A stretch of DNA of 11,162 bases from Bacteroidaceae bacterium (GCA_900752815.1 CAADWS010000009.1:1-11162), one strand, 5' to 3'; shown: positions 1 through 7,185, counted from the first letter of the stretch. Made by a program: numbers and translations. Notes: generated by a model not told the origin, from the sequence alone.

Positions 1-2
1 CA

Positions 3-68
3 ATCCTGCAATATATTAACTACAAAAATGGAAAACCCATTGGCAGAGTTAAATATGCACTAATTTAA
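3..68 (+). CDS. possible 3' end of an upstream gene (partial)
   Basis: Reading from base 3, the frame is open to a TAA at 66-68 and would encode the last 21 residues of a protein, with a lysine/glycine/tyrosine-rich tail (INYKNGKPIGRVKYALI). The composition looks protein-like, but the stretch is very AT-rich compared with the genes to its right. Frame 1 is also open, to a TAA at 61-63, so the choice of frame is a judgement. A hairpin (34-83) overlaps the proposed stop, as happens where a terminator abuts a gene end. No family can be named from so few residues. Confidence 0.22.
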   Translation: MLQYINYKNGKPIGRVKYALI

Positions 69-89
69 TTCCGCCAACGGGTTAGTTTT
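34..89. terminator. hairpin between upstream gene end and barrel gene, possible terminator
   Basis: Bases 34-44 (AACCCATTGGC) pair with 73-83 (GCCAACGGGTT) over 11 positions with a single A-C mismatch on the plus strand. On the minus strand the same position is a G-U pair, so that stem is complete. A T-containing tail follows on both sides: AGTTTTATG on the plus strand, and TTCCATTTTTG on the minus strand. The 28-base loop is long for a terminator. It may end transcription arriving from the left, but the function is inferred from shape only. Confidence 0.3.
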
Positions 90-121
90 ATGTTTTACTT
101 CACCTTTTAAAACTTTACACC

Positions 122-769
122 ATGAGAAAATCCACACTTGCCCTGGCATTGCTTCTGGCTCTTTGCTTTGCCACAACAGCCCACGCCTTCAGTTTCGACT
201 GGGGTGTTACCGGCGGTATAAACCTTTCGAAAGTCAAGTTGCACGGTGCGAGCAACGACTATTTCAACAGTGACAACCGTGCCGGCTGGTTTGTCGGTGC
301 AAAAGCCAACGTCGGTCTGTTCCTCGGCTTCGGCCTCGACGGCGCCCTGCTCTACTCACAGCAGAAACTCAACTTTTCCGACGACTACGACAGTTCCTAT
401 TCCTACTCCAAGACCCACCGGAGCATTGACATCCCCATCAACCTGAAATACAGCATCGGACTGGGCAGCGTAGCTGCCGTTTATGTGGCCACCGGTCCGC
501 AGTTTGAGTTCAACGTAGGCAACAAGGACTACAGTTTCGGCTCGGAGGACTATCTCACCACCTTCAAGCGCGAGAACATGACCACTTCATGGAACATCGG
601 CATCGGCACACGCATTCTGAGCCATCTCGACCTCGGGCTGACCTACAATTTCGGCATCAGCAAGGTGGGCGAAACACTGCTCGGAGAAATGGTGGACAAC
701 CGCCCCAACTGGGAAAGCAACGAAGCCAAGGTCAACACCTTCAAGGTGCAGCTGACCTATTACTTCTGA
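122..769 (+). CDS. outer-membrane beta-barrel protein (porin-family, OMP_b-brl-like)
   Basis: A 215-residue secreted protein. Residues 1-22 form a clear Sec signal peptide: a basic start (MRK), a leucine/alanine core and a TTAHA|F signal-peptidase I site. The mature part is about 193 residues of alternating hydrophobic/polar strands rich in Gly, Tyr and Phe (for example WGVTGGINLSKV, VGLFLGFGLDGALLYSQQ, GLGSVAAVYVATGPQFEFN, GIGTRILSHLDLGLTYNFGIS). It ends in VQLTYYF, a terminal aromatic residue that is the usual recognition signal for barrel assembly. This is the pattern of the small outer-membrane barrels (PF13568/PF13505 type) abundant in Bacteroidota. The role (structural, adhesion or small-molecule passage) cannot be read from sequence. 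A 7-of-8 match to the -7 box, TAGTTTTA at 83-90, lies 31 bases before the start and could be its promoter. The next gene follows after 119 bases without an obvious terminator. Confidence 0.85.
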   Translation: MRKSTLALALLLALCFATTAHAFSFDWGVTGGINLSKVKLHGASNDYFNSDNRAGWFVGAKANVGLFLGFGLDGALLYSQQKLNFSDDYDSSYSYSKTHRSIDIPINLKYSIGLGSVAAVYVATGPQFEFNVGNKDYSFGSEDYLTTFKRENMTTSWNIGIGTRILSHLDLGLTYNFGISKVGETLLGEMVDNRPNWESNEAKVNTFKVQLTYYF

Positions 770-888
770 AAAAAGCCGAACCGGACGGGAAGTGACCGCA
801 CCGCGCCGGAGGCCAGTGCAGGCCACTCCCGAAGGAAACCGGCAAAACATATCAAAAAAAATATCTTAACCCGAAAAAAGAATAACCC

Positions 889-1164
889 ATGATTAGAATG
901 AACTGTTTTTTCAAGGCTGCCGAAGGCCGCTATGACGATGCGCTCGAAGCCGCCATTGCGCTGACAGCCCTCTCACAGCAGGAAGACGGCTGCATTGCCT
1001 ACGACGTGTTTGAAAGCGCCACCCGCGGCGAAATCTTCATGATTTGCGAAACCTGGACCGACGAGGAGGCTCTGGCCGCACACATGCAGACCGAACACTT
1101 CAAGACCTACGGCGCACAAATGCAGGAATGCGGTGAACTCAAAATCGAGAAACTGAATTTTTAA
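889..1164 (+). CDS. putative quinol monooxygenase / antibiotic biosynthesis monooxygenase (ABM) domain protein
   Basis: A 91-residue cytosolic protein that is a single ABM domain (PF03992, dimeric alpha-beta ferredoxin-like fold), the full usual length for the YgiN-like group. Recognisable pieces in order are an N-terminal strand (MIRMNCFFKA), a helix ending in LTALSQQEDGC, the strand-turn IAYDVFES, the central strand EIFMICETWTDEEALAAHMQTEHF, and a final strand ELKIEKLNF. The E-x-W-x-D-x-x-A-L-x-x-H segment is the family signature. Members oxidise quinols or similar small aromatics without a cofactor, or act only as stress-related proteins; the substrate here is unknown. Met-1 at 889 is preferred over Met-4 at 898 because the N-terminal strand begins at once and an A-rich leader lies directly upstream. 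Two hairpins close the unit right after the stop. Confidence 0.8.
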   Translation: MIRMNCFFKAAEGRYDDALEAAIALTALSQQEDGCIAYDVFESATRGEIFMICETWTDEEALAAHMQTEHFKTYGAQMQECGELKIEKLNF

Positions 1165-1176
1165 CCTGCCCACATC

Positions 1177-1211
1177 CTGCCGTCGCAGCCGGAACATGGC
1201 GGCGACGGCAG
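1177..1211 (+). repeat. perfect 10-bp hairpin after the ABM gene
   Basis: CTGCCGTCGC (1177-1186) pairs perfectly with GCGACGGCAG (1202-1211) around a 15-base loop. It begins 12 bases after the ABM stop and sits only 8 bases before the terminator hairpin at 1220. It has no T-tract of its own. A tandem arrangement like this can stabilise the 3' end of a transcript; that role is inferred. Confidence 0.6.
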
Positions 1212-1219
1212 AGAAACAT

Positions 1220-1268
1220 CCGCCGGCCTGCCGTTGCATGCAGCACACGGGCCGGCGGCGTTTTTTTT
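1220..1268 (+). terminator. strong intrinsic terminator after the ABM gene
   Basis: CCGCCGGCC (1220-1228) pairs perfectly with GGCCGGCGG (1250-1258), all GC, and is followed two bases later by eight T residues (1261-1268). This is a textbook Rho-independent terminator for the barrel/ABM unit. The T-tract is on the plus-strand side only, so it works in the plus direction. Confidence 0.9.
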
Positions 1269-1403
1269 CTGCGGACGCACCGCAGCGTCCAAGCATTCTC
1301 CCGACGCTCAATCTATTCCCTCCGATGCAAATTCCGCCCCATGCCTCCACCTCCCTCCACCAAATCCTGCGCCGTAAAGGGGGCCACATTCTCAATTTTA
1401 TTG

Positions 1404-1411
1404 TAAATTTG
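1404..1411 (+). promoter_or_regulatory. Bacteroidota -7 promoter box for the rhomboid gene
   Basis: TAAATTTG matches the Bacteroidota primary sigma-factor -7 consensus TAnnTTTG at every fixed position. Transcription would start roughly at 1418, giving a leader of about 38 bases before the ATG at 1456. No clear TTTG -33 element is seen about 20 bases further upstream. The box lies downstream of the terminator at 1220-1268, as expected for a new transcription unit. Confidence 0.5.
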
Positions 1412-1455
1412 CACAGAAATCATTTTTCTCACAGTCTGAAAGTATTTCTCTGTTT

Positions 1456-2403
1456 ATGTTCAAGAACATTCCCCCCATTACCAAGAACCTGCTGATCATC
1501 AACCTTATCATATTCATGGCCCAGCTGGTGGGCGAGCAGCGTGGCTTCGACCTGACACGATATTTCGGTCTGCACTTCATCCTGGCCGACCATTTCATGC
1601 CACACCAGCTCGTCAGCTACCTGTTCCTGCACGCCAGCTTCAGCCACCTGTTCTTCAACATGTTCTCTCTGTGGATGTTCGGTTGCATCATCGAACGCAC
1701 CATGGGATTCCGCCGCTTTCTGACTTACTACTTCGTCTGCGGCATCGGTGCCGGCCTTTGCCAGGAACTGTGGCAGTATGGCGAATACCTCATCAACGAT
1801 TACGGCCATTACGACCTGTTCAATATCGGCGGCACCGTCATTCCAGCCAGCGAATTCTTCAACCTGTGGAACACCGTGGGCGCCTCGGGGGCCTGCTACG
1901 GCGTACTGCTCGCCTTCGGCATGACCTTCCCCAACGAACGCATCATGCTGCTCATACCGCCCATCCCCATGAAGGCCAAATATTTCGTTGTGGCCTATGC
2001 CGCCATCGAACTGGTTTCGGCCTTCGCCTCCAACGGCAACATCGCCCACTTCGCCCACCTCGGCGGCATGCTCTTCGGCCTGCTGCTCATTCTCTACTGG
2101 CGGCGGCGCGACCGGCGCGGCACGTCATTCAACGGTTGGGAAAACTGGCGGCCACGGCAGCAGCGCAGCTTCATGGAGCGCATCAAGGATGCAGTGCGGC
2201 GCCTTTTCACCCGACGCCCCAAAATGAAAGTCAGCAGCCGCAACCGGCAATTCAAGGACCACGGCGCCGACTACGACTATAACATCCGACAAAAGGAACA
2301 GCAGGAACGCATCGACCGCATCCTCGACAAAGTGCGCCGCTCCGGCTATGAAAGCCTGACAGCCGACGAAAAGCGGGAACTCTTCAACAACAGCCGGCGC
2401 TAA
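1456..2403 (+). CDS. rhomboid-family intramembrane serine protease with C-terminal DUF6576-like tail
   Basis: A 315-residue integral membrane protease that cuts substrate transmembrane helices within the membrane. The rhomboid core occupies about residues 10-215 with some six hydrophobic segments. The HxxxN motif (H64, N68) forms the oxyanion site, G-A-S-G gives the catalytic Ser144, and the late AHLGG motif gives the catalytic His201, so the dyad looks intact. After TM6 the protein turns very basic and polar (RRRDRR, then an Arg/Lys-rich linker). It ends in a short soluble helix-turn-helix-like module, about residues 278-312 (RIDRILDKVRRSGYESLTADEKRELF), which resembles the DUF6576 tail found on many Bacteroidota rhomboids. 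The EEP gene follows after 63 bases with no terminator, so the two are probably co-transcribed. The natural substrate is unknown. Confidence 0.93.
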   Translation: MFKNIPPITKNLLIINLIIFMAQLVGEQRGFDLTRYFGLHFILADHFMPHQLVSYLFLHASFSHLFFNMFSLWMFGCIIERTMGFRRFLTYYFVCGIGAGLCQELWQYGEYLINDYGHYDLFNIGGTVIPASEFFNLWNTVGASGACYGVLLAFGMTFPNERIMLLIPPIPMKAKYFVVAYAAIELVSAFASNGNIAHFAHLGGMLFGLLLILYWRRRDRRGTSFNGWENWRPRQQRSFMERIKDAVRRLFTRRPKMKVSSRNRQFKDHGADYDYNIRQKEQQERIDRILDKVRRSGYESLTADEKRELFNNSRR

Positions 2404-2466
2404 ACAGAAGCGCCGCAACCGCGCAGAAAGCCCCGCAAGAGTTTCCCAGTTCCAAATACCGCCATC

Positions 2467-3585
2467 ATGAAACAAGAAGATTCCGTATACAAGAAAATCA
2501 TAGCCGTCATTGCCTGGGCCACGGTGCTGCTGCTGTGGATGTCGGCGGCCAGCGTATTTGTCAATCCGGCCTACTTCCGTTTTGCTAGCATTCTCGGTCT
2601 GGCCTTTCCCTTCTTTCTGGCTCTGGTGGGCGGCATGCTGGTGTTCTGCCTGCTCTTTGCGCGCAACAAATGCTGGATTCCTCTGCTCGGCATGGCTGGA
2701 TGCTTTCTGAGCATCCGCTCCTACATTCCCGTCAACCTGCCCTCGCCAGCCCCCAAGAATTCCATCAAGCTGCTTTCCTACAACACGCTCGGCTTCACCA
2801 CCTTTTTGCGCGACTCGCTGAAGGAGGAAGCCATCTTCAACTACATCGGCCGCAGCGGAGCCGACATCTTCTGCTTTCAGGAAGGCAACACCCTCACCCC
2901 CGACATTTATGAAAAGCGCGTGCTCGGCACTACCCGCGCCACCATGCCCTACAACGACACCGTCAACTTCAGCAGCAACATTCTGGGCTGCACCTCCCGC
3001 TTTCCCATTCTCCGGAAAGAAGTAATCTGCCGCTACCAGATGAACGGCGCCGTCGTCTTCTACCTTCTCCTCAACAACAACGACACCCTGCGGCTCATCA
3101 ACTGCCACCTGCAGTCGATGGGGCTCACGGCCGAAGACCGCGAACAATATCACGACATCGTGGTCAATCCCGAAGAAAAGAGAGGAGGCGTGGAGAAGCA
3201 CTCGCGCCTGCTCGTGTCGAAAATCTCGCGCGCCTCGGTCATCCGTGCCGCACAGGCCGACAGCGTAGCCGCCTACATCGGCCGCAATGCCGGCAAGAGC
3301 ATCATCGTATGCGGCGACTTCAACGACACCCCCATCTCCTACACTCACCACCGCATCCACTCCGCCGGACTGACCGATGCCTATGCAGCCACAGCCACCG
3401 GTCTGGGCCGTTCCTTCAACCGCGACGCCATCATCGTGCGCATCGACCATATGTTCTGCAGCAGCCACTGGAAGCCCTATGCCTGCCACATCGACAACAG
3501 CATCAACGCTTCCGACCACTATCCCCTCATCGGACACTTCCAGCGCGTCAGGACAGAAGCGGAAAACGACAAAAAACCCATCTGA
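2467..3585 (+). CDS. membrane-anchored endonuclease/exonuclease/phosphatase (EEP) family protein
   Basis: A 372-residue protein with two N-terminal hydrophobic segments (about residues 10-32 and 40-64, possibly a third at 70-88), then a full EEP (DNase I-like, PF03372) domain from about residue 99 to 360. Metal and catalytic positions are present in order: N106 (LSYNTLG), E139 (FCFQEGN), H214 (NCHLQS), D284 and N286 (GDFND), D327/H328 (RIDHMF) and the final D350-H351 pair (SDHYPL). The active site therefore looks complete. EEP proteins hydrolyse phosphodiester or phosphate bonds in nucleic acids, inositol phosphates or sphingolipids; the substrate here cannot be told. With this topology the domain probably sits on one face of the inner membrane. 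In Bacteroidota such genes commonly follow rhomboid genes, as here. Confidence 0.9.
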   Translation: MKQEDSVYKKIIAVIAWATVLLLWMSAASVFVNPAYFRFASILGLAFPFFLALVGGMLVFCLLFARNKCWIPLLGMAGCFLSIRSYIPVNLPSPAPKNSIKLLSYNTLGFTTFLRDSLKEEAIFNYIGRSGADIFCFQEGNTLTPDIYEKRVLGTTRATMPYNDTVNFSSNILGCTSRFPILRKEVICRYQMNGAVVFYLLLNNNDTLRLINCHLQSMGLTAEDREQYHDIVVNPEEKRGGVEKHSRLLVSKISRASVIRAAQADSVAAYIGRNAGKSIIVCGDFNDTPISYTHHRIHSAGLTDAYAATATGLGRSFNRDAIIVRIDHMFCSSHWKPYACHIDNSINASDHYPLIGHFQRVRTEAENDKKPI

Positions 3586-3645
3586 CCCCATCAAAACCGC
3601 TGGTACAATTTACCAGAGAGCAACTTATTTCCAAATAACGACATA

Positions 3646-3676
3646 TCCCCAAGGTATCGGGGAATCGTCTATTTTT
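3646..3676 (+). terminator. weak terminator candidate after the EEP gene
   Basis: TCCCC (3646-3650) pairs with GGGGA (3659-3663) around an 8-base loop, and a run of five T residues lies at 3672-3676. The stem is short and the T-run begins eight bases after it, so termination would be weak at best. A second small perfect hairpin, CTGGTA/TACCAG (3600-3605/3611-3616), lies just upstream. The transporter gene starts 100 bases later and may have its own promoter, though I find no exact -7 box there. Confidence 0.3.
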
Positions 3677-3776
3677 CGGATAGCAAGAAAAAAAACACAG
3701 TCGGCGTTGGCCGTATCAGTGTAAAATCCTAAATTGCATTTGCAATTGAACCCTTTTTCAAAACTATCGGAAAAAC

Positions 3777-5672
3777 ATGGAACCCTTATTTTCTCTATCC
3801 CTGTGGCTCGGTTCACAGGAAGTCCAGGTGGGTATAACCCTCTTTACTTTTGCAGCAGCCATCATTGCGTTTATGTTCAGCAAAGTACGCTCGGACATCA
3901 TTGCCCTTTGCTCCACAGCACTGTTGCTTACTACAGGTGTCATTGACTCAAAGGCCGCTTTGGCAGGTTTCTCCAACTCTGCCGTGGTCATCATGATAGG
4001 TCTTTTCGTTGTGGGCGGTGCCATTTTCCAGACCGGACTGGCCCGTATGGTCAGCAGCCGTCTGCTGAAACTTGCCGGTACGGACGAAAAGCGGCTGTTC
4101 TTCCTCGTGATGGCTGTTACAGCCTGTGTGGCCGCCTTCGTCAGCAACACGGGCACCGTAGCCCTGCTGCTCCCCATTGTCCTGGCCATGTCGAAATCGG
4201 CCGGAGTCAGTCCCTCCACCCTGATGATGCCACTGGCCTTTGCCAGTTCGATGGGTGGTATCCTCACACTTATCGGTACACCGCCTAACCTGATTGTCAG
4301 CAACTATCTGGCTGAAAACAATCTGCCCCAACTCGGATTCTTCGATTTCACTCCCATCGGTCTCATCTGCGTTGCCGTGGGCATGATATGCCTTTGGCCG
4401 CTCTGCCGCATCTTCCTGGGCAAGAAGAGCAAGGAAGGCATCGAAAAGAAAGAAGAACGCTCACTGGCCAACCTGCTGAGTGAATATCATATTGAGGACT
4501 GCCTGTTCCGGCTCAAGGCCAACTCCAACCATTCGCTCCTGGAAGGCCGCACCGCCGCCGAACTCGACATTCACAAGAACTACGGCGTCACCATTCTCGA
4601 GGTGCGGCGTGAAAACCGCTCCATCTTCAACAATGTCATTCAGGAAACGGTAAAGGCCGACACCGTCTTCAGCATGGGCGACACGCTCTATGTGCTGGGA
4701 TACCGTGACCAGGTGGAGAACTTTGCCCAACGCCATAACCTGACCATTCTGGCCGAAGAAAACACGGAGGGACGCACCAAACTCGACTTCTACGAAATCG
4801 GACTGGCCGAAGCCCTCATCACCCCGGGCTCCTCTCTGATCAACCGCCCGCTGCGGGCCGCCAACTTCAAGGAACGCTACGGCCTCAACGTTCTGGCCAT
4901 CAAGCGAAACGGACACTACAAGTTTGCCGACATCCTTGACGAAAACATCAGCAACGGTGACATGCTGCTGATGCACGGTTCATGGAAAGGCATCGAGAGC
5001 CTGGCCAAGAAGTCACGTTCGTGGCTTGTCATCGGCCGTCCCGAAGATGATGCCGAAAACGTGCCTCTTAACCACAAGGCGCCGATAGCCGCCACCATCA
5101 TGCTGCTCATGGTGCTGGCCATGGTCTTTGAAAAGCAGATTGGAGTACCCGCCGTAGCTTCCGTCATCGTGGCCGGTCTGCTCATGGTGCTCACCGGCTG
5201 CACCCGCAGTGTCGACGGCGCCTACAAGATGATTGGCTGGGAAAGTATCGTCCTTATTGCCGGCATGATGCCAATGAGTACGGCACTGACAAATACGGGC
5301 ATCTCCAAATGGATTGCCGAAAGTCTCGTCGGTTCACTCAACGATATGGGCCCCATAGCCGTCATGGCGGGTGTCTACCTCGTTACCTCGCTGTTGTCCA
5401 CCTTTATCAGCAACTCTGCAACCGCCATTCTCGTAGCCCCCATCGCGTGGGCTGCCGCAGAAGGAATGGGAGTCAATCCCGAGCCGTTCATGGTAACGGC
5501 TGCCGTAGCAGCTTCGGCCTGCTTTGCCACCCCCATCTGTACTCCGCCCAACGCCATGGTGATGAATGCCGGACATTATACGTTCATGGACTATGTCAAG
5601 GTGGGACTCCCGTTGCAGATTATCATGGGTATCGTAGCCCTCTTCTGCATCCCGCTCTTCTTCCCCTTCTGA
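3777..5672 (+). CDS. SLC13/DASS-type permease with two RCK_C (TrkA-C) domains
   Basis: A 631-residue inner-membrane transporter built as two membrane halves separated by a cytosolic insert. The first half (about residues 15-215) carries the SNT motif (123-125, FVSNTGTVALLLP) and the hairpin-like IGTPPN (166-171). The second half (about 433-631) carries the matching SNSATAILVAPIA (545-557) and PICTPPN (586-592). These duplicated motifs are the sodium- and substrate-binding signature of the divalent anion:Na+ symporter family. Between the halves lie two RCK_C/TrkA-C modules, about residues 240-322 and 338-415, each with the strand pattern VTILEVRREN...GDTLYVLGYRDQV / NVLAIKRNG...GDMLLMHGSWKGI. 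Members with this layout move sulfate, dicarboxylates or other anions, and the RCK_C units are thought to bind a regulatory ligand. The substrate is not predictable here. The gene appears to be a single unit, followed by a strong terminator. Confidence 0.9.
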   Translation: MEPLFSLSLWLGSQEVQVGITLFTFAAAIIAFMFSKVRSDIIALCSTALLLTTGVIDSKAALAGFSNSAVVIMIGLFVVGGAIFQTGLARMVSSRLLKLAGTDEKRLFFLVMAVTACVAAFVSNTGTVALLLPIVLAMSKSAGVSPSTLMMPLAFASSMGGILTLIGTPPNLIVSNYLAENNLPQLGFFDFTPIGLICVAVGMICLWPLCRIFLGKKSKEGIEKKEERSLANLLSEYHIEDCLFRLKANSNHSLLEGRTAAELDIHKNYGVTILEVRRENRSIFNNVIQETVKADTVFSMGDTLYVLGYRDQVENFAQRHNLTILAEENTEGRTKLDFYEIGLAEALITPGSSLINRPLRAANFKERYGLNVLAIKRNGHYKFADILDENISNGDMLLMHGSWKGIESLAKKSRSWLVIGRPEDDAENVPLNHKAPIAATIMLLMVLAMVFEKQIGVPAVASVIVAGLLMVLTGCTRSVDGAYKMIGWESIVLIAGMMPMSTALTNTGISKWIAESLVGSLNDMGPIAVMAGVYLVTSLLSTFISNSATAILVAPIAWAAAEGMGVNPEPFMVTAAVAASACFATPICTPPNAMVMNAGHYTFMDYVKVGLPLQIIMGIVALFCIPLFFPF

Positions 5673-5742
5673 TGATACGCTGTTACGGAAATCCGTGCCG
5701 TGTTCCCCCGGCATGTTCCGTCAAAGCTTTTACTCCAGATAC

Positions 5743-5776
5743 AGCCGCCGCGTCATGCTGATGCGGCGGCTTTTTT
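5743..5776 (+). terminator. strong intrinsic terminator after the SLC13-type transporter
   Basis: Bases 5743-5755 pair with 5759-5771 over 13 positions (12 Watson-Crick and one G-T), with a GC-rich base (AGCCGCCGC/GCGGCGGCT), a three-base TGC loop and six T residues at 5771-5776. It lies 71 bases after the transporter stop. Confidence 0.92.
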
Positions 5777-5798
5777 CGCCTTTTTTCCTCTGCCGACA

Positions 5799-5849
5799 GC
5801 CGAAAAAAGGTCAAAAAGGACGTCAGACTGGCATTTTTCACCTTTCGGC
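5799..5849. repeat. long bulged hairpin downstream of the transporter terminator
   Basis: GCCGAAA (5799-5805) pairs with TTTCGGC (5843-5849). After a three-A bulge, GGT pairs with ACC, and past a C-C mismatch AAAAA pairs with TTTTT, giving about 15 paired positions and an internal loop of roughly 15 bases. It stands just before a second small hairpin and another T-rich run (5856-5861), so it might act as a back-up terminator. Confidence 0.45.
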
Positions 5850-6167
5850 ATCCTATTTTTTATAGGAAAAAATCATTTTTAAGAGCGATTTCATCCATAG
5901 CCATCAGTCAGGAATCCGCATGCAAATCCATATTTCCGCCGGTACTTTTCACCGCCGGAATCCTAAGCCTGGAAATGCTTTCCATCTGCTACTGCCATAG
6001 GCAGTAAACAGCACAAGCGTCCTGCTGCGGTCCGGTTTCGGCTGTTCTTTCCGCCTGGCACTACTGCTTTTCTACCCTCGCTGTCATCTATCGCTTGTAA
6101 AGAAAACTTCAATAGCCACTATCGTTTTTATTCATCGAAGAAGCGATGCCACAAAAGTCAATCCCGA

Positions 6168-6175
6168 TAATTTTG
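6168..6175 (+). promoter_or_regulatory. Bacteroidota -7 promoter box for the small protein/thrE unit
   Basis: TAATTTTG is an exact match to TAnnTTTG. The predicted transcription start near 6182 leaves a leader of about 20 A-rich bases before the ATG at 6203, typical of Bacteroidota. It also rules against the earlier in-frame ATG at 6146, which would lie upstream of the transcript start. No clear -33 TTTG is visible. Confidence 0.55.
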
Positions 6176-6202
6176 CAGCCGAAATCTAAAAAAACAAAAA
6201 AA

Positions 6203-6379
6203 ATGAACCATCCAGCTATCATTTGGACCGCTATCGTGTCCTTCCTTTTCCTCGCATTTCTGTTCCGTTCCATCAGCAATTTCCGCACCAAGGGCAGAAA
6301 GGGCAGCAAGGTACGCTTTCTCGAAATCGGCAGTGACGAAGAAATGTTCTACATCCCCGGTGACAAAAGAAAGATCTGA
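6203..6379 (+). CDS. small single-TM membrane protein upstream of thrE
   Basis: A 58-residue protein I do not recognise. Residues 5-22 form one hydrophobic helix (AIIWTAIVSFLFLAFLF). A strongly basic stretch follows (FRTKGRKGSKVR, residues 27-38), which by the positive-inside rule puts the C-terminus in the cytoplasm. It ends in a charged tail (EIGSDEEMFYIPGDKRKI). The start at 6203 is chosen because it sits about 20 bases downstream of the predicted transcription start, and the longer reading from 6146 adds only a lysine-rich, non-hydrophobic leader. Its TGA overlaps the ATG of the next gene (TGATG, 6377-6381), so translation of the exporter gene is probably coupled to it. This position suggests a helper or accessory subunit of the exporter, but nothing in the sequence proves that. 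Confidence 0.65.
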   Translation: MNHPAIIWTAIVSFLFLAFLFRSISNFRTKGRKGSKVRFLEIGSDEEMFYIPGDKRKI

Positions 6380-7185
6380 TGACACAAAGCACTGAATGCA
6401 CGGTAACCCCTAAGGAACCGGTTGCCCCGCTTAAGGAAATATGCCTGTTTCTGTCCAACTATGCAGCCTGGCTGCTGGGCTGCGGCGCCACCTGCATACG
6501 TATCGAAAAGAACGTGCGCCGCATGAGTGAAGCCTTCGGCGTGACGGCCGACATCAACATCATGCCTTCGCACATCCATCTCTCGGTATGGAACAGCGAC
6601 CAGTCGGATTCCTACAACAACATCCGGAAAATCCAGAAAACTGGTATCAGTTTCAATCTCAACACCCAGTTGAGCAAACTGAGTTGGGCGGTGGCCGACG
6701 GCAAGCTTACCTTCAACGAAGCAAACGATGCTTTCCTGCAGATACAGCTGACACGCCCGGCCAACAAGTGGTTGGTGCTCGTTCTGGCTTCCCTGGCCAA
6801 TGCTTCCTTCTGCCGTCTTTTCGGCGGTGATCCCACCTCGATGCTTATCGTTCTTGTGGCCACACTGGCCGGCTACCGGCTCAAGCAAATCATGCTGGAG
6901 GACAAGGCCGACGTGCGTCTGGTGTTCTTCTGCTCTGCTTTCGTTTCGTCCGTCATCGCAGCCGGAGGGCATCTTTTCAATTGGGGCAGCACACCCGAAA
7001 TTGCTTTGGGAACCAGCGTGCTTTATCTCATCCCGGGTATCCCCTACATCAACGCAGTCAGTGACCTGCTCGACGGGCACTATCTCTGCTCCTTCAATCG
7101 CCTGATTGATGCGACCGTATTGACCACCTGCCTCTCGGCCGGTCTTTGCGGCGGACTGTTCCTGATGGACCTCAACTGGTTCTGA
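6379..7185 (+). CDS. threonine/serine exporter family protein, ThrE N-terminal part (PF06738-like)
   Basis: A 268-residue inner-membrane protein covering the first half of a ThrE-type exporter. Residues 20-125 form the soluble/peripheral ThrE domain with the family's opening motif (LSNYAAWLLGCGATCIRIEKNVRRMSEAFG) and the following VTADINIMPSHIHLSV strand region. About five hydrophobic segments follow: 130-146, 152-166, 180-197, 205-222 and 244-264. The conserved LIPGIPYINAVSDLLDGHY (217-235) is the signature loop of the family, where ThrE has a P-G-x-x-x-x-N-A-x-x-D-L pattern. Related proteins export threonine and serine using the proton-motive force; the substrate here is inferred from the family. 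The start overlaps the stop of the 58-residue protein, and the partner half follows after 52 bases. Confidence 0.88.
   Translation: MTQSTECTVTPKEPVAPLKEICLFLSNYAAWLLGCGATCIRIEKNVRRMSEAFGVTADINIMPSHIHLSVWNSDQSDSYNNIRKIQKTGISFNLNTQLSKLSWAVADGKLTFNEANDAFLQIQLTRPANKWLVLVLASLANASFCRLFGGDPTSMLIVLVATLAGYRLKQIMLEDKADVRLVFFCSAFVSSVIAAGGHLFNWGSTPEIALGTSVLYLIPGIPYINAVSDLLDGHYLCSFNRLIDATVLTTCLSAGLCGGLFLMDLNWF

Larger units (their letters stand above)
5673..6202. other. 530-base gene-free stretch with several hairpins
   Basis: No convincing coding region is present in either strand; the short open frames here are arginine/serine-rich or follow no codon pattern. The stretch begins with the transporter's terminator and ends with the promoter of the thrE unit. 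Between them lie several inverted repeats: a long bulged stem at 5799-5849, TCCTAT/ATAGGA (5851-5856/5862-5867), a 10-bp stem with one mismatch (5934-5943/5951-5960), GGAAA/TTTCC (5971-5975/5979-5983) and TACTGCC/GGCAGTA (5990-5996/6000-6006). I recognise no riboswitch or known RNA family. It could be a decayed gene, a small RNA or unselected spacer. Confidence 0.5.

Noticed and set aside
1429..2058. 209-codon minus-strand open frame opposite the rhomboid gene
   Set aside because: Shadow frame of a clear rhomboid with HxxxN, GASG and AHLGG motifs; no recognisable domain of its own.
2125..3594. 489-codon open frame on the minus strand across the rhomboid/EEP genes
   Set aside because: It is antisense to two well-supported genes with intact active-site motifs. 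Its translation is valine/alanine/glycine/histidine-rich, as expected from the complement of GC-rich codons.
5873..6110. Riboswitch in the gap before the thrE unit
   Set aside because: I looked for conserved cores of cobalamin and TPP types on both strands and found none; the predicted promoter at 6168 would also leave these stems outside the thrE transcript.
6146..6202. Upstream in-frame start for the 58-residue protein
   Set aside because: It lies before the predicted transcription start near 6182 and adds only a lysine-rich, non-signal-like leader.
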